DNA from: Cucumis sativus
Taxonomy: Eukaryota; Streptophyta; Magnoliopsida; Cucurbitales; Cucurbitaceae
Length of the DNA: 64,000 nucleotides
Direction of reading: 5' to 3'
Assembly: GCF_000004075.3 (NCBI RefSeq)
Contig: NC_026659.2
Coordinates: 3,906,001-3,970,000 of the forward strand
Within the stretch, counting starts at the first letter, position 1. Each line of letters starts with the position of its first letter. Made by a program: the position numbers and the translations under genes. Of this stretch, positions 1 to 12,263 are shown piece after piece. Under the pieces are notes generated by a model. That model made no database searches, was not told the origin of the DNA, and saw only the letters and a list, made by a program, of their open reading frames with translations.

Positions 1-3000
1 ATAGTTCTGGATATTGCCTTGTTTAGTACCGACAATATCCACTGGCAGCTGAATGGTAAGGCATCTGGTGTCACATTCTTGTTTGGAACATAATCATTTC
101 CAAGCTTACTCATAGCAAATCGAATTGCATTCCATAATTTATTGCACCATTGACGGTAACCAACTACTCTTTGGATATCCAAATTTATTTTATCAGACTG
201 ATAAACCAAGACAGAAAAAGAGAGAGCATAATCAGTATCAGTTACACAGTTTGTACAAACAAACAAAAATGTACAACCAAAGACAAACCTGAGCAGTATA
301 TGAGATCAATGCAAAACGAAGAGCATCCGCACCACATTCAGAAATGCCATTAGGGAAGTCCTTAACCTGTCCTTCCTTGGCAATAGCCAATTCTTTGGGG
401 TCCAAATTGCCCTCCTCCAGCCTTTTATGAAGGCCTTCAAGAGATATCCCATTTATTACCTCAACTGGATCAATGACATTTCCTAAGGACTTGGACATCT
501 TGCGACCATGTGCATCGCGAATCATTGGGTGCAAATATATCTAAAATAATCAATTAAAAGTGCATTTGTCACAGATGATACATTGTTGGAAGAAAAAAAA
601 ATCTAGCATGTGAAAAATGTTCCATTACCGTCTGAAAAGGTACATCTCCGCCTAACGTGATTCCTAACATTACCATGCGAGCAACCCAGAAAAATATAAT
701 ATCATGACCCGTTTCCAGTGCTGATGTTGGGTAGAATGCCTTTAGATCTTCTGTGTCATCAGGCCAACCTAAAACAGATAATGGGAAGAGCCCCGAGGAA
801 AACCAAGTATCAAGCACATCAGGATCTTGTGTTAAATGGAACTTCTTTCCTGCATAAATTCGCTTAGCCTCCTCCTCAGCCTCTTCCTCGTTTCTGGCAA
901 CCACCCAGTGATCATTATAAGCACCAAACTCCTTCAGTTGATCATCCTCTAATGCTGCATACCATGCAGGAATCCTGTGACCCCACCAAAGTTGCCTTGA
1001 GATGCACCAATCTCGAATGTTATCTAGCCACCTGTAGCATACAATATATATTAGAATTATGTTTCACATGTCAGATAAAAAATATAGGGGTAAATTGCAA
1101 TTCTTTCACTTTAGAATAATGTTTATGCTCGTGTATTCTTCTATTTTTTCTCAATGAAATGTAGTTTTTTTCATTTAAAAAACAAGGTAGAGGTCAATGA
1201 AAACCCATCCCAAAAAAAAGTACAAGAAACCAAGAGCTACCGATTCTAGCGATCTGATGGAGTATGTAGAGAACTTACAACAAGAAAAAGCAGTAAAAAG
1301 AAACCAAAAGGAAAGAATACAAGGACATACAAAAAAAAAATGTGACCTCTACAAAAAGAAGAGGGGAGTCAGGGACTAATCCAGCAAAATAGTGCCTATA
1401 GAATAGTTACGGAAGAACTTCATAGTCCAAGCCCAAAGAAAAACCTTAAAACCAAGCAGAGCCCAAACATCACTCTGCTCCTGTCCAACCCTCTTAACAC
1501 ACTATTGTTCCGCTCCACCAAAATTTCCACATCACTCTGCTCCTGTCCAACCCTCTTAACACACTATTGTTCCGCTCCACCAAAATTTCCACATGATTGC
1601 ACACCGCCCTTTACCATAACAAGACAACCCTTCCCAGAAAAGGGCAAATGAAGGAGCAACTCCCTGATCATATCTCTAATCTCCTTATGATGGGCAAGCA
1701 TCAAACTAAATCTTTGAAAGAATAAGTTTTGAACATAATCCACAAACTAACATCTTCAAAGATTGTGATCCACGTCTTCCATAGAGAATACACAAAATGG
1801 GCCTATTAACAACATCCTCCTCAAAGGTCAAGCCAGAGTGTTCACACGTCCATGTAAAACTTTTCAAATAAATAATTTCACATTATTAGGAATCTTAATC
1901 CTCCAAAGGGTCGGAAAAACAGACTCGCTAAAGGAAGAAGAGTCCATCAAACATCAAAAAAATAAGAATTACAAGAGAAACTATTCCAACGGTTAGGATC
2001 TCATATGCAAAAATCCCTTCTCCCATTCCTAAAATTAACCTACCCCAACAACAACAATAGACAACATCCACGGCTTCCCTATCAAATAGAGCAAATGAAC
2101 CGAAGGAAAAGGAAAATAAGCTTTCCGAGAAAGTAAGAAATCAGAAACATTATGATTTTTAAACAAGGATAAATGAAATGGGTGGGGGAACAAAAAGCAA
2201 AGAGGAGAGGACCATCCCCCACCCGCATGTCTTCCTAGAAATATGTATCCTTATTCATCCAACCACACAAATGACAAAAGGAAGAAAGATGGGTGTTCAT
2301 TAGAAATATCCCACCAAAGATTCTGATAGGTATCTGTAATCCCACCTTAACAACCACTCTACAACATGGGGCTCATACTTGCTAACAATAACCTTGTGAG
2401 CCTCGCCTTTCCAAGGCAAGGCGCTAGACCTGCGCCTTAAGCCTAGGCCCACACCCGAGAGGGCTTTTAAAAACAGAGTCCACCAGAATACCTCTTTCAA
2501 AGGAAGGATTCCAACTAGGTAAGATGTTACCTAGAAAATAATTACAAAAAAGCTTTGATATTGAACCCCAGAGCCACACATGAAATCTCACTAAGGAACA
2601 AACATCATAGAGGACTATATCACTACTTTTGAACACTATTGTTCCTCTCCCCTCAAATATCCCATAATACAACACACCCCAACTAGCCACAAAAATGGCT
2701 TTTCTCTTTAAAAGGTAGATGGAGGAGGAACTCCTTGATCATCGCATGAATATATCACGGTCAGGAATCCGAACATCAAACTACTGCCAATAAAATCTTC
2801 ACATAATCTTCATATACTAGCAATGCCAAAGGAGATGATCCAAATCTTTCTCCATCTTCTGACAAAGAATACAACAGAAAGACCCCATTAACGTGGTCAC
2901 CTTCCTAGCAAGCCTATCTAAGGTGTTTCACACGTCGAACCAAAACTTGCCAAATAAAAATTTTGATTTTCTTACGAATCTTAGTCCTTCAAACCAGAAC

Positions 3001-6000
3001 AAAAACCGACTCCCTAAGAGGGAAGGGATCCAACAACTTGACCAAAGACTCTAACAAGAAAAGCCTTCACTAGAATTAAGACTTCAGACACAAATATCTC
3101 TCCTGCACTCATCCAATAAAGAAAGAAGAGAGTCAACCTTCATCATTTCCCTATTGGACAGATGATAGCAGAACCCAAAAGAAAAGGACAGTTTCCAGCC
3201 CAAACCAAGAAATCAGAGACTGGGCAAATTCTTTAAGACAAATGATGAAGGTGAGAGAATGAAAGCAAGTTCACAATTGTCCAAAATGCCTACAGCCTAT
3301 AACCTAAAAGTGAACTCATCCAAATATCCATTTCCATAAAAATAACAATAAAAAAATGATCCAATATGCCTAGCCAGAAATAACAGTTGAAATCATGTTC
3401 ACAATTTTCTTTTAAGTGAAAAATGGAAGAAAGAATATTAAAAGAAAAGTAACCTCTTCCAGTCAGCTGAATATTGTTTCGGTATGATATCAATTTTTTT
3501 GCATTCATTGTCCATTGCAGCGTCAAGACTCTGCTTTGCTGGTTCTTTACAATTAACATACCATTGAGGCTTTATCATTGGCTCCACAACATCATTGGTC
3601 CTTGAACAAAGGCCAAGACGCATTTCATTATCTTTAGCACCCCTATAAAGACCCTACAGACAGAAGATAAGAAGAAACAATTGGATGATCATAAATAAAG
3701 CCACTATACATCAAAGGTTACTGAAGTATAGTTCTCAGCTCTCAAATGAGCCACAGTAGCTCTCTCATCGAGTAACTCAAAGCAGATTTATTACAAGAGC
3801 ATTTTAGTTTCATCAGCAAAATATTTTCAAGTTTCTACAGGCCAGCATGAAGGGTTAATTAAATATATATTTACTTCAAAATCAACAGTTCCAGGCAAAA
3901 TTCATTAGTCATTAAAATTCTAGAAGAAAAAATTCATCAAGCTAAGAACAGAAGAGTACCTTCTTCTGCAAGGCATCGACTACCATCTCTCGGGCTTTAA
4001 AACGTGGCATTCCTGCAAACTCTGAGCCACCATTGCTATTTATTTTACCATCGTCAGTAAAAATATTTATAAACTCAAGGTTATGACGCTTTCCAACCTC
4101 AAAATCATTTGGGTCATGAGCAGGTGTGATCTGCAGAGATAAGAAATGGGGGAGGGAATTGGAGAAACACTCGTATCATGGAAGCAAAATAACAATATGA
4201 AAATAGTCAGACTCAAAAAGACAATCCCTACCTTAACAGCGCCAGTTCCAAATTTTGGATCAACAAGAATTGCATCACAAACTATAGGAAGCTTCCTTCC
4301 ATTGAATGGATGAATAGCAGATTTTCCATGGAGATGCTTGTACCTCGTGTCCTCAGGATGAATGGCAATTGCAGTATCCCCAAGCATGGTCTCAACTCTA
4401 GTAGTGGCCACCACAATCTCACCCAATTCCCCTTCTAGAGGATAAGCAAACGAAGTCAAAACACCAAATTCCACAGGGTTCTCATATCCTGGAACCTTGA
4501 GAAGAGTTTTCTCTTTGATATCAATATAATCCACCTAAACAAGTACAAAAGTATTAAAAAACATAAAATGCATTGATAAAAGTATAACACATCCGTTTTT
4601 TTTTTATGAAAACAACCACTTTCATTGAGAAAGAATGAAAGAATACAAGGGCATACAAAAAAACCAGACCACAAAACCACCTTTTTACAGAAAGGGGGAC
4701 CAACTAAGTAAAATGTTGCCTATAGAAAGTTAAAAAAAGTTCTTCGAAACTGTTATAGCATTTAACTAACCTCAATATCAGATATTGCGGTACGCAGGAC
4801 ACAATCCCAATTAACTAAACGCAAATCCCTGGAGGAAAATGAAAAATAAGTCATATCAATCATATTGCAGCATTAACCAATAACTATAAGTACAGTATCC
4901 TTTCCAGAAACAAATCTCAGGCAAAAATAAACAGTCAAACTTTTCCTAAAGTGAATGCACACAGCTTTAAGTATCTGTACATGCCAACTTTGATTGAAGT
5001 AATATAGATGTACTTCATCATGTAAGAACAGTGGGCAACATCTGGCTAGACCACAATGCACCATCTTTCTTTCTTTCTTTCTTTCTTTGATAAGAGAAGA
5101 TACATTAACAAAACAAAAAGTAAAGTAAAGTAAACAACCTTAAGGCTGGAGTAGAGGAAACCCCTCCAAACATTCTTTTTTTTCCTCTTAATAATGATTC
5201 TTAACATCAGAGCAAGTTTATGACGACATTCTTTCCAGTAAGGCAGTGAATAAAATAATCTCTAACGACACTAGACTGTCAAACTTTTTGGAAAATGAAT
5301 CCAGAAACTTTTAAATATCTGTACATGGTATTAGAGTAATAAAGAAGTACTTATTTCAGTAAGCAAGTGGCCAACAGAGGGATTAGACCACAATGGCACC
5401 ACCATTTCTTTTTCTTCTTTCCTTGATAAGAAAAGGTACATTAAAAGAAAAAAAAAAGTAAACAAACTTAAGGCTGTGATGATTTTCAACATCAGAGCAA
5501 GCTCATGCAAACATCAACCATAATCCTACAGAATTATCATCTAATTTAACCAAATCTGAAATCAACAAACTTTATAGGATATAAATATCAAAGGTGGCAA
5601 CTAAGACTCACTCATTACTTCCCAAGGCATCTGAACTCATAGCTTACCAATGTACCCATTAAGTACTTGGTAGTTACTTTCCCAAGTCCACTAATTACCT
5701 TCAAAATTCAAAATCAACTAACTTCACACATACCTATAAATAAGTCCATTTTTGAACAGCCTGACAAAAGCCTCTGTGACAGCCCTCGATCTCTTCTCAT
5801 CCATTGTGAAGCACTAAGAACAAGAAGGTAGCAACATTTATAAAACATAAGCTAACAAACAGAAAATTAAAATCTAAAACAAAACATTGAGGTTGATCAT
5901 GGCACTAGTACTGCCCATAATGTAATATCAACTCCAATTACAGCAGAAGATATTAAGTGTTTACCTCACGGGTCCAATCAAGAGAGGCACCCAAACGACG

Positions 6001-8515
6001 CAGTTGTTTTAAAATTGTACCACCATACTTGGTTTTCCACTCCCAAACCTTCACGATAATTTTCATGAAACCATTTAGTAAAAGGGATGGTGAGAACCAG
6101 CTTATCAATGAAAAATCAAACCAAAGAAAGAGGAGTTAATGTAGAGTTCAAACTAACTTCAGAAATAAATTTCTCCCGACCAAGATCATGCCTGGTTAAA
6201 TTCCTTTCTCGCATTATCTTCTTTTCTACAACCACCTATAACAGGGAAAGAAGTAACTTTAGGTAACTGCCGTATGTGTGTAAGCAGATGAAAATCAAAA
6301 CAAGAAAAGACCAACTGCTACAGCAAGATTATAGTTTACTCATCAACACAACTACAAAAGCACACAAAAAGTGAGATGTGCCATTCTGGATAATGATAAG
6401 TAGCAGATGCATGGTTGTGGTTCTTTCCTTGGATAATAAGCTTCACCTTCCCTAACGGATCATGTAAAGCATACATGATGCAGTAGAAAACCCAAGAGCA
6501 TGGTCCATTACATCAACATCACTTAAAGTGCTCTTGCTAAGAAGCCCTCCTATAAGCATAAACCTTTATCTAATTTATAAATTCAATCATAGTTGTTCGA
6601 AAAAGTAATTAATAAATTCATTCCACCATTAAGGAAAAAACATTATTGTCATGCTTATTAAAGCAAGACCCATCCCATCAATGTCAAAGGAAGTGAAAAG
6701 TAAAACAAAAAAGGTGAAAACCTGAGTAGCTATCCCAGCATGGTCTGTCCCAGGAACCCACAAGGTGTTGTATCCAGACATTCTCCGCCATCGAATAATG
6801 GCATCCTGCATAACACCAAAAAAATCACTTGGAAGAAAAAACAAATTCTCACAGTTGTATAAAACAGTAGGAAGAAAATATTTGTATATGCATCCAACAG
6901 CACCTCGATTGCGGCAGTAAGAGCATGACCTATGTGGAGGGCCCCAGTCACGTTAGGTGGGGGCAGCACCTGCAAATTAAAAAAGTAAAACAGACCATTG
7001 AAATTTAGTTTTACTATACTAAGATTTAATTGATAAACATATTTAAATCTATATAATGTAAATGTGCTAATTTATGGAAGTCAAGTCACGTAATTTCTTG
7101 GAAGAATGTGGTGGTAGCATGTAGGAGCGCATACTACAATTTTCGTGCAGGTAAGAAACATAAAAAAAAATAATAATAACAATAACCAAAAGTACAGTCA
7201 TGAATATGATATTCGCTAACACAGATTTTAACCATAGACTTTTGGTCGAAAATATGAAGGGAAGATCCATCATATGATCAAAGGAAAAAAATCTTAACTA
7301 AACACTTCTAAGTAATATGGAATTTTGTCCCCTATCACACAAACACTAAGAAATATCCAAAAGGACGTTCTTATGTTATAAACTTCCAGCATTAAAGAAT
7401 CTCACAATTACAAATGGCGGCTTGGAGCTTTTAGCATCAGCAACAAAATACCCTGATTTTTCCCACCACTCATACCACCTAAGTACAAAACAAGAATTTA
7501 ACAAATTGCATCAATCAGATAATATACAATTAATCAAGCCATGGAAAGTCATAGAACCACACTTACGACTTCTCCACGGCACTCGGATTGTATTGCTTAG
7601 CCATCTGCTGAGCCAATAGTTTCTTTTTACCAAAAGGGGTGTCAGGATCAACAAAATCCTCGGCATTTTCTTCATCTCCACCTCTTCTGGCATTCTTCTT
7701 CTCACTCTTTTTAGGAGCATTAGATGTTTGTTGGGCCTAATATAAATTGGAAAATATCAAAACTCAAACCATTAATTCCTCTATTTAGAAAAATAAATGA
7801 CACAGCAAAAAGAATTCTGGCGGAAAACCAAAGAATGGTATCTTCAACTGCACTGAAAAGCTTAATATCCTTAATAAATAATATAAACCATAAATAAACA
7901 TTACCTGCAGCTTCAAAGCTTTCTCCAAAGCCTTTTTCTTTTTCAATTCTTTTTCTCGTGCCTGTCGAGTGAAGGTTCATCAACTAACAGATGTAATAAT
8001 CAACAAAATTTCTTCAACAACATAAGACATATAAACTACACAAGAATGAATGTTATCAGATGCTAAGAAAAACTTTATCGAAGCTAATTCAGCTCAGACA
8101 CAAACATGCAGTGCCTTCAAAGAATTCAGTTTTTTCAGAAATAAATTCCAGTATAATATTTTCAAAGCACATTTCCCTGGGATATAAACAATTAAAACTA
8201 GGAGAATTCAACTTCTTAGAACAATGCAACTGTGGGGCGAAAAAATTCTACAATGAATGACAATGAATTTAAAAAAAAAAAAGGTAAAATCCCTTTCAAT
8301 TGGATAGAAGTAGGAACAAACAGTCAATTGAAATAAAACAAAATAATAGCAATAACACTATACCAAACTGCCAAAAAATTGCGCCCTTTATACACTTATG
8401 AACGCAGACATAAGCAATAGAATCAAGGATAAATAAGAAATGGGGAAGAAACCTTTTCTTCCTTCTTCTTCTTCTTCTCAGGGTCTTCCATTTCAGGCTT
8501 TTTGCCCGGTTCCAT
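1..8515 (-). CDS. VALRS: Valyl-tRNA synthetase (partial, C-terminus outside window)
   Basis: Class Ia aminoacyl-tRNA synthetase that charges tRNA-Val with valine in translation. Sixteen exons join in phase on the minus strand: 8515-8453, 7961-7905, 7736-7567, 7478-7406, 6969-6904, 6805-6722, 6235-6158, 6048-5965, 5813-5734, 4828-4771, about 4534-4232, 4130-3960, 3653-3454, 1031-629, 540-289 and 197-1 (open). This gives about 779 residues; plant ValRS is usually 1,000 or more, so the anticodon-binding C-terminus lies left of the window. The start [25 protein letters not shown] lysine-rich leader begins at 8515. Residues 127-136 read [10 protein letters not shown] (HIGH motif), 644-648 are KMSKS, and [10 protein letters not shown] marks the CP1 editing domain that clears misacylated threonine. 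WWGHRIP is also present. The Arabidopsis orthologue is TWN2/VALRS. A targeting presequence from an upstream start is not visible, so I read this as the cytosolic form. No frameshift or lost catalytic motif was seen. Confidence 0.95.
1032..3453 (-). repeat. ValRS intron 13 with LINE remnants
   Basis: This 2.4-kb intron is far longer than its neighbours and consists largely of transposon debris. Two diverged copies of one sequence lie in the same orientation, about 1560-2110 and 2640-3200. Both start from a shared actattgttcc block and share an order of matching segments. On the minus strand the 2640-3200 copy gives broken reading frames resembling the zf-RVT tail of plant L1-type LINEs: [17 protein letters not shown], then [19 protein letters not shown]. 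That Cys-Cys-His-Cys spacing is typical of the domain. Stops interrupt every frame, so the copies are dead. The remainder (1150-1450) holds an A-rich tail-like stretch with LINE 3' end words such as ctcaatgaaa. Confidence 0.6.
1469..1592. repeat. 62-bp perfect tandem duplication in ValRS intron 13
   Basis: A unit beginning atcactctgctcctgtcc occupies 1469-1530 and is repeated at 1531-1592 with no difference that I can see. Identity this high within an otherwise decayed LINE remnant implies that the duplication is recent. Confidence 0.9.
4590..4745 (-). mobile_element. 5'-truncated LINE 3' end in ValRS intron 10
   Basis: On the minus strand this reads as a short 3' end containing tttctcaatgaaag and ending in a run of about ten A (the T run at about 4595-4604 on plus). 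The same wording occurs in degraded form at about 1150-1330. A short 3' piece with a poly-A tail is the normal outcome of truncated LINE insertion. No target-site duplication was established. Confidence 0.45.
4880..5500. repeat. Diverged direct duplication inside ValRS intron 9, plus TTTC microsatellite
   Basis: The stretch about 4920-5140 recurs as about 5265-5490. Shared landmarks in order are a tatctgtacatg word, a gaagtact word, a tagaccacaatg word, a pyrimidine run, gataagaraagrtacatta and an A-rich tail before cttaaggctg. The first copy carries five to six TTTC units at about 5066-5088. This is intronic and noncoding. Confidence 0.6.
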
Positions 8516-11500
8516 CTAAAAAAAATGAACCAATCACCAACCAGTGTCTGTAAGAAGATATAGAGTGTGAGACGGATGGGAGGCGTCTGCGATCTTATCG
8601 GAAGGCTGAGACTGCGGCAGCTGAGGGCAGCGTGGTGATGGGAGGGAGGGGGCGGCTTAACGTGAGATAGGGTTTAAGGGAAGTATACAAATTAAAAGAA
8701 AATTAAAACGATAGCTTTTTCTTTGGTACAAAATATTGGAAGAAATGAGAATTGAGGTTTCTTTCTTTGTTTCTTTTTTTCTTTTTCTTTTTTGTTGGTT
8801 TAATGAAATAGTAAATATTGGACTTTTTGTGAAGGAATAAATACTTTTTTTAGTCGTCAGAATATAGTTTCCTATTGGGAACATTCTCAAACATATGAAA
8901 TTATTTTATTACCAAATCAATTTTTTGTTTTTAATTTTTGATTGACTTACCAGTAATCCTCTAAAAATTCAATAAAATTTCAATCGTCATTGGAGGTGTA
9001 TTTGATACCAGACTACTTGCATTGCTCTTCTAGCCACTAGATTATCATGTATTCGATTGTTAAACAAAAAATATAACTCTTCTATAAGTCTTAATCGGCG
9101 TATTCATAATCATTATGTGTTTATCTTCAACCGCTATGTCTTTATACTCAATAAGTTTTTCGTTGTTTCAATTTGAAGAAAAATATTTAAAATGTAATAG
9201 TAAAAGAGATTTCTTTTTAAAAAGAAGGAAAAAAGTTGTTCGTTTTTTTGTACATGTGCATTTGCTGTATGTAAAGCCAATAGTTTCAATAACCAAAGAT
9301 TCCTTGCAATCCAATGGTCATATTGTTTGCTAGTCACCCTGCATTCCCATGTTCTATTCCCAATTTGATCTTCATTCTTCGTTCACTTTTATGTCTTTGT
9401 ATATACGGTTGAATGGTAAATAATGTAAAGTATTTGAATGTTAATACTTTTCTTTCCCCTCCCTCCAATCTCCTTGTTCGTTTTAATCAAATGTTAAATT
9501 GTAAAACTTTATGCTTTAGTTTGAGGGGAAGAAAAAAGAAGAAGTTAAAATTAGTCTATCTATTTTATATAATTTGGCAAGGCTGTTATGAATAGTATGT
9601 ATACTAATTTAAATTCGATTGAACCATAAGAATTACACGTAAAGTTTTGTCAATTCTAAAGATTAAATTATGACATTTAAAATCACACCGACTATAACTA
9701 TATATGTGTGATTGAACTTTTAAAGAAAAAAATTGTAGTAAGTGAAATATATTATCTTACTCAACTTAATTCTAATTTTTAAAATTATATGGACCGGACC
9801 AAATGTGTTATCTCACTCAACTTAATATGGAGTCTTATGTTGTTTAAAGTGCTTGATTTATGATTGATTAGGTTACGAGCATCTAAAAGATAGATGTGAG
9901 CGTTCAAAGAAAAAAAACTATGTTCAAGTTTACAATTGTTTTATTTCCTACTTCTTTCCTACTTAAATTTGAAATTAATTTAACTTGAATGCTTTAATTA
10001 GTTTTCTCGATTGAACAAGACTAAATGAATTTATTATTTCATTTTTAATCCATCTCCTTATTTAGACTCAGTTAGTTTTTAAAAAAATTCTTTAAAAAGT
10101 GTCTTACTAATATATTTTCGTTTATTTTCACTTCTCTACTACGATGGTCAAACCAAGAGAGATTTTGTCATTAAATTGTATACATACATTTGGGAGAAAA
10201 AAAAAGAGAAGAAAATTATGAAATGTAAGTGTCATTCATTTAAGTTGATGCATCTTAGTTTAGTCATGACGTGCACTGTTATCTGGCTATTATGAACAAT
10301 GTAGGATGCATAAAATGGTTAAGCATCTCTTTTTCTATCAATATTGTTAGAAGAAATAAAACAAAAGTCAATTAAAAATAAAATCCTGTCACAATGATCA
10401 TTGTCTAAGCTGCAAAATAGAGATTGAGATGCTCAAAAAAGATTTTATTATTTTATCCTGTGGTCTTTCCTAATGGCCGATGTTGGATCATGTTCCAAGG
10501 TATTAAACTTATATATATAAAGAAGTTAAGATCTCATGTGATGAAGCACATGAATTTTGTTAAAATTACTCTGTTTGTCCACCACTATTCAATCATCTTC
10601 TTCATCTTCCCTAACCCAACACGCATTTTAATTATCATCTAAATTTTATAAATAAAATAATCTTTTAAATTTACTTTATTCTAAAACTAATTTTTAAAAT
10701 GTTAGTTTGAATTTTGAAATAGCTCTTAAAATGCAACAAATTCCAAAGAAAAGCAATAAAAAACAAATATAGTGTTGCACGCTTCATTTTTTTAAAAAAT
10801 TTAAATAGTTATTAAATGATATCTTATAAAAACATATATGGTCAAATAAATATTAAATTGCAAATTTGGCTGGTGTAAATTTTAAATTTTAGAATTTTGT
10901 CATAGTTTGATTAAACCTCGTGAATAAACCACCAGGTTTAGTAAAATGTTAATGAATTAAACTAATCATGGTTATTTCTAAATTAAGATATAAAAAATAA
11001 ATTATTTAACTATCCTAAAAAATCACTTGAAACAAAAATTCATTAGGAAAATATTTTGTCATTTTTTACAATTTCTTTGTCAATGAGATCAATTATGTTA
11101 ACTTCAAAATTTTTTATTCATTCAAAATAAATTTTAATAATATGAAAATTGCACTAGAAAGTGTAAAATTAAATATTAAATTAATTTTGTATCTATGGAT
11201 CAAAATTATGTTTTTAATTAATCTTAAATGATTGCCTCTTTAAAAATACTCCAATGGATGGGAGTAATTTAGTTTGTATACATAGCGTATACATTTTATC
11301 AAACCCTAACATGAAATCAGGTCATGTGGGTATATTCCTTGAATCAGTTTCTCCACAAAACCAACGTGCTTTCTTCAAGCAGCAACATGAAGAGATCAGT
11401 CTCTTTGTCTCACGTTTTGTAAGCACTAAACTAAGAAATTTAGGCACTTTAATTCCCACTCTAAAAACTCGTCACATCAATAAGAATCGTGTGTTATATA

Positions 11501-12263
11501 TATATAAAGTTGGGCCCAAATGCATTATGTTTTATATATCCTACCTGGAAATTAAAAGATGCATGGTTCTAGAAAGAGTTGATCAAATACAATTTGTGTG
11601 TTCTTAAAATTAGACTCTCTTGATGAAAACAATTGTTTACCATTATCCCTCTAATGAACCTAACCTTCTAATTTGGTAATTGATGGCCTCCACATTAGAC
11701 TGCTTTAAGTCAAACAAGTTTTGCTTTGATATCTCAACATGAACACAATCAAACATATTTGCTACATTAAGCAAACAATCTCAAAAGAGCACCATCTGAA
11801 CACTAAAAAAAACCTTAAATGAAGCCATAGTCAAAGGAGTTATTATCTCTCCACACTATACAATTCATGCTCCATCAATTGAAAACACAAACAACTATGG
11901 GGATTTAATAGATAAAATCTAACCAACAAAAAAAAAAAAAAAAGGGAAGGAAAGAAAAGAAAAGAAAGAAGGATAATTCTAGTAGTATATAGGTAAAGGG
12001 AAAAGCAGTCGTCAAGAAAAAATTGAAACTGCTTAAAGAGATTTAATTAGAAAAGTAAGTAATACTTGTTTATGGAATTAATCTAATCCATACAAATATG
12101 CCTCGCTGTCCCCTTTGCCAAATCACGTGATCCACAAACCTACTGTCTCCACCCTCTTCCTCTTCCCCTTCTTCTTCTCTCTTCTCTGTCTTTCCATTTC
12201 TTCTTATAAATTCTCAACTCCCATTCCCACCAAATCCCCACTTCTCACATCCCCACCATCTTC
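8516..12263. other. Intergenic region between ValRS and invertase (divergent promoters)
   Basis: The first 150 bases right of 8516 are comparatively GC-rich (8580-8660) and are the likely ValRS 5' leader and core promoter. The remainder is AT-rich with homopolymer runs (for example A-rich at 11930-11945). Open frames here, such as 11254-11607, show no family resemblance, no splice context and no codon bias, so I do not call genes. The last 150 bases before 12264 are CT-rich, as expected of a plant 5' leader. Confidence 0.6.
12124..12210 (+). promoter_or_regulatory. Candidate invertase promoter: G-box and TATA box
   Basis: CACGTG lies at 12124-12129 and TATAAA at 12205-12210, 54 bases before the start codon. 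The TATA spacing would put transcription start near 12235-12240, leaving a leader of about 25-30 bases. G-boxes bind bZIP and bHLH factors; any specific regulation is inference. Confidence 0.35.

Noticed and set aside
11254..11607. 117-codon plus-strand frame in the ValRS-invertase spacer
   Set aside because: No recognisable family, no promoter or splice context, AT-driven composition.
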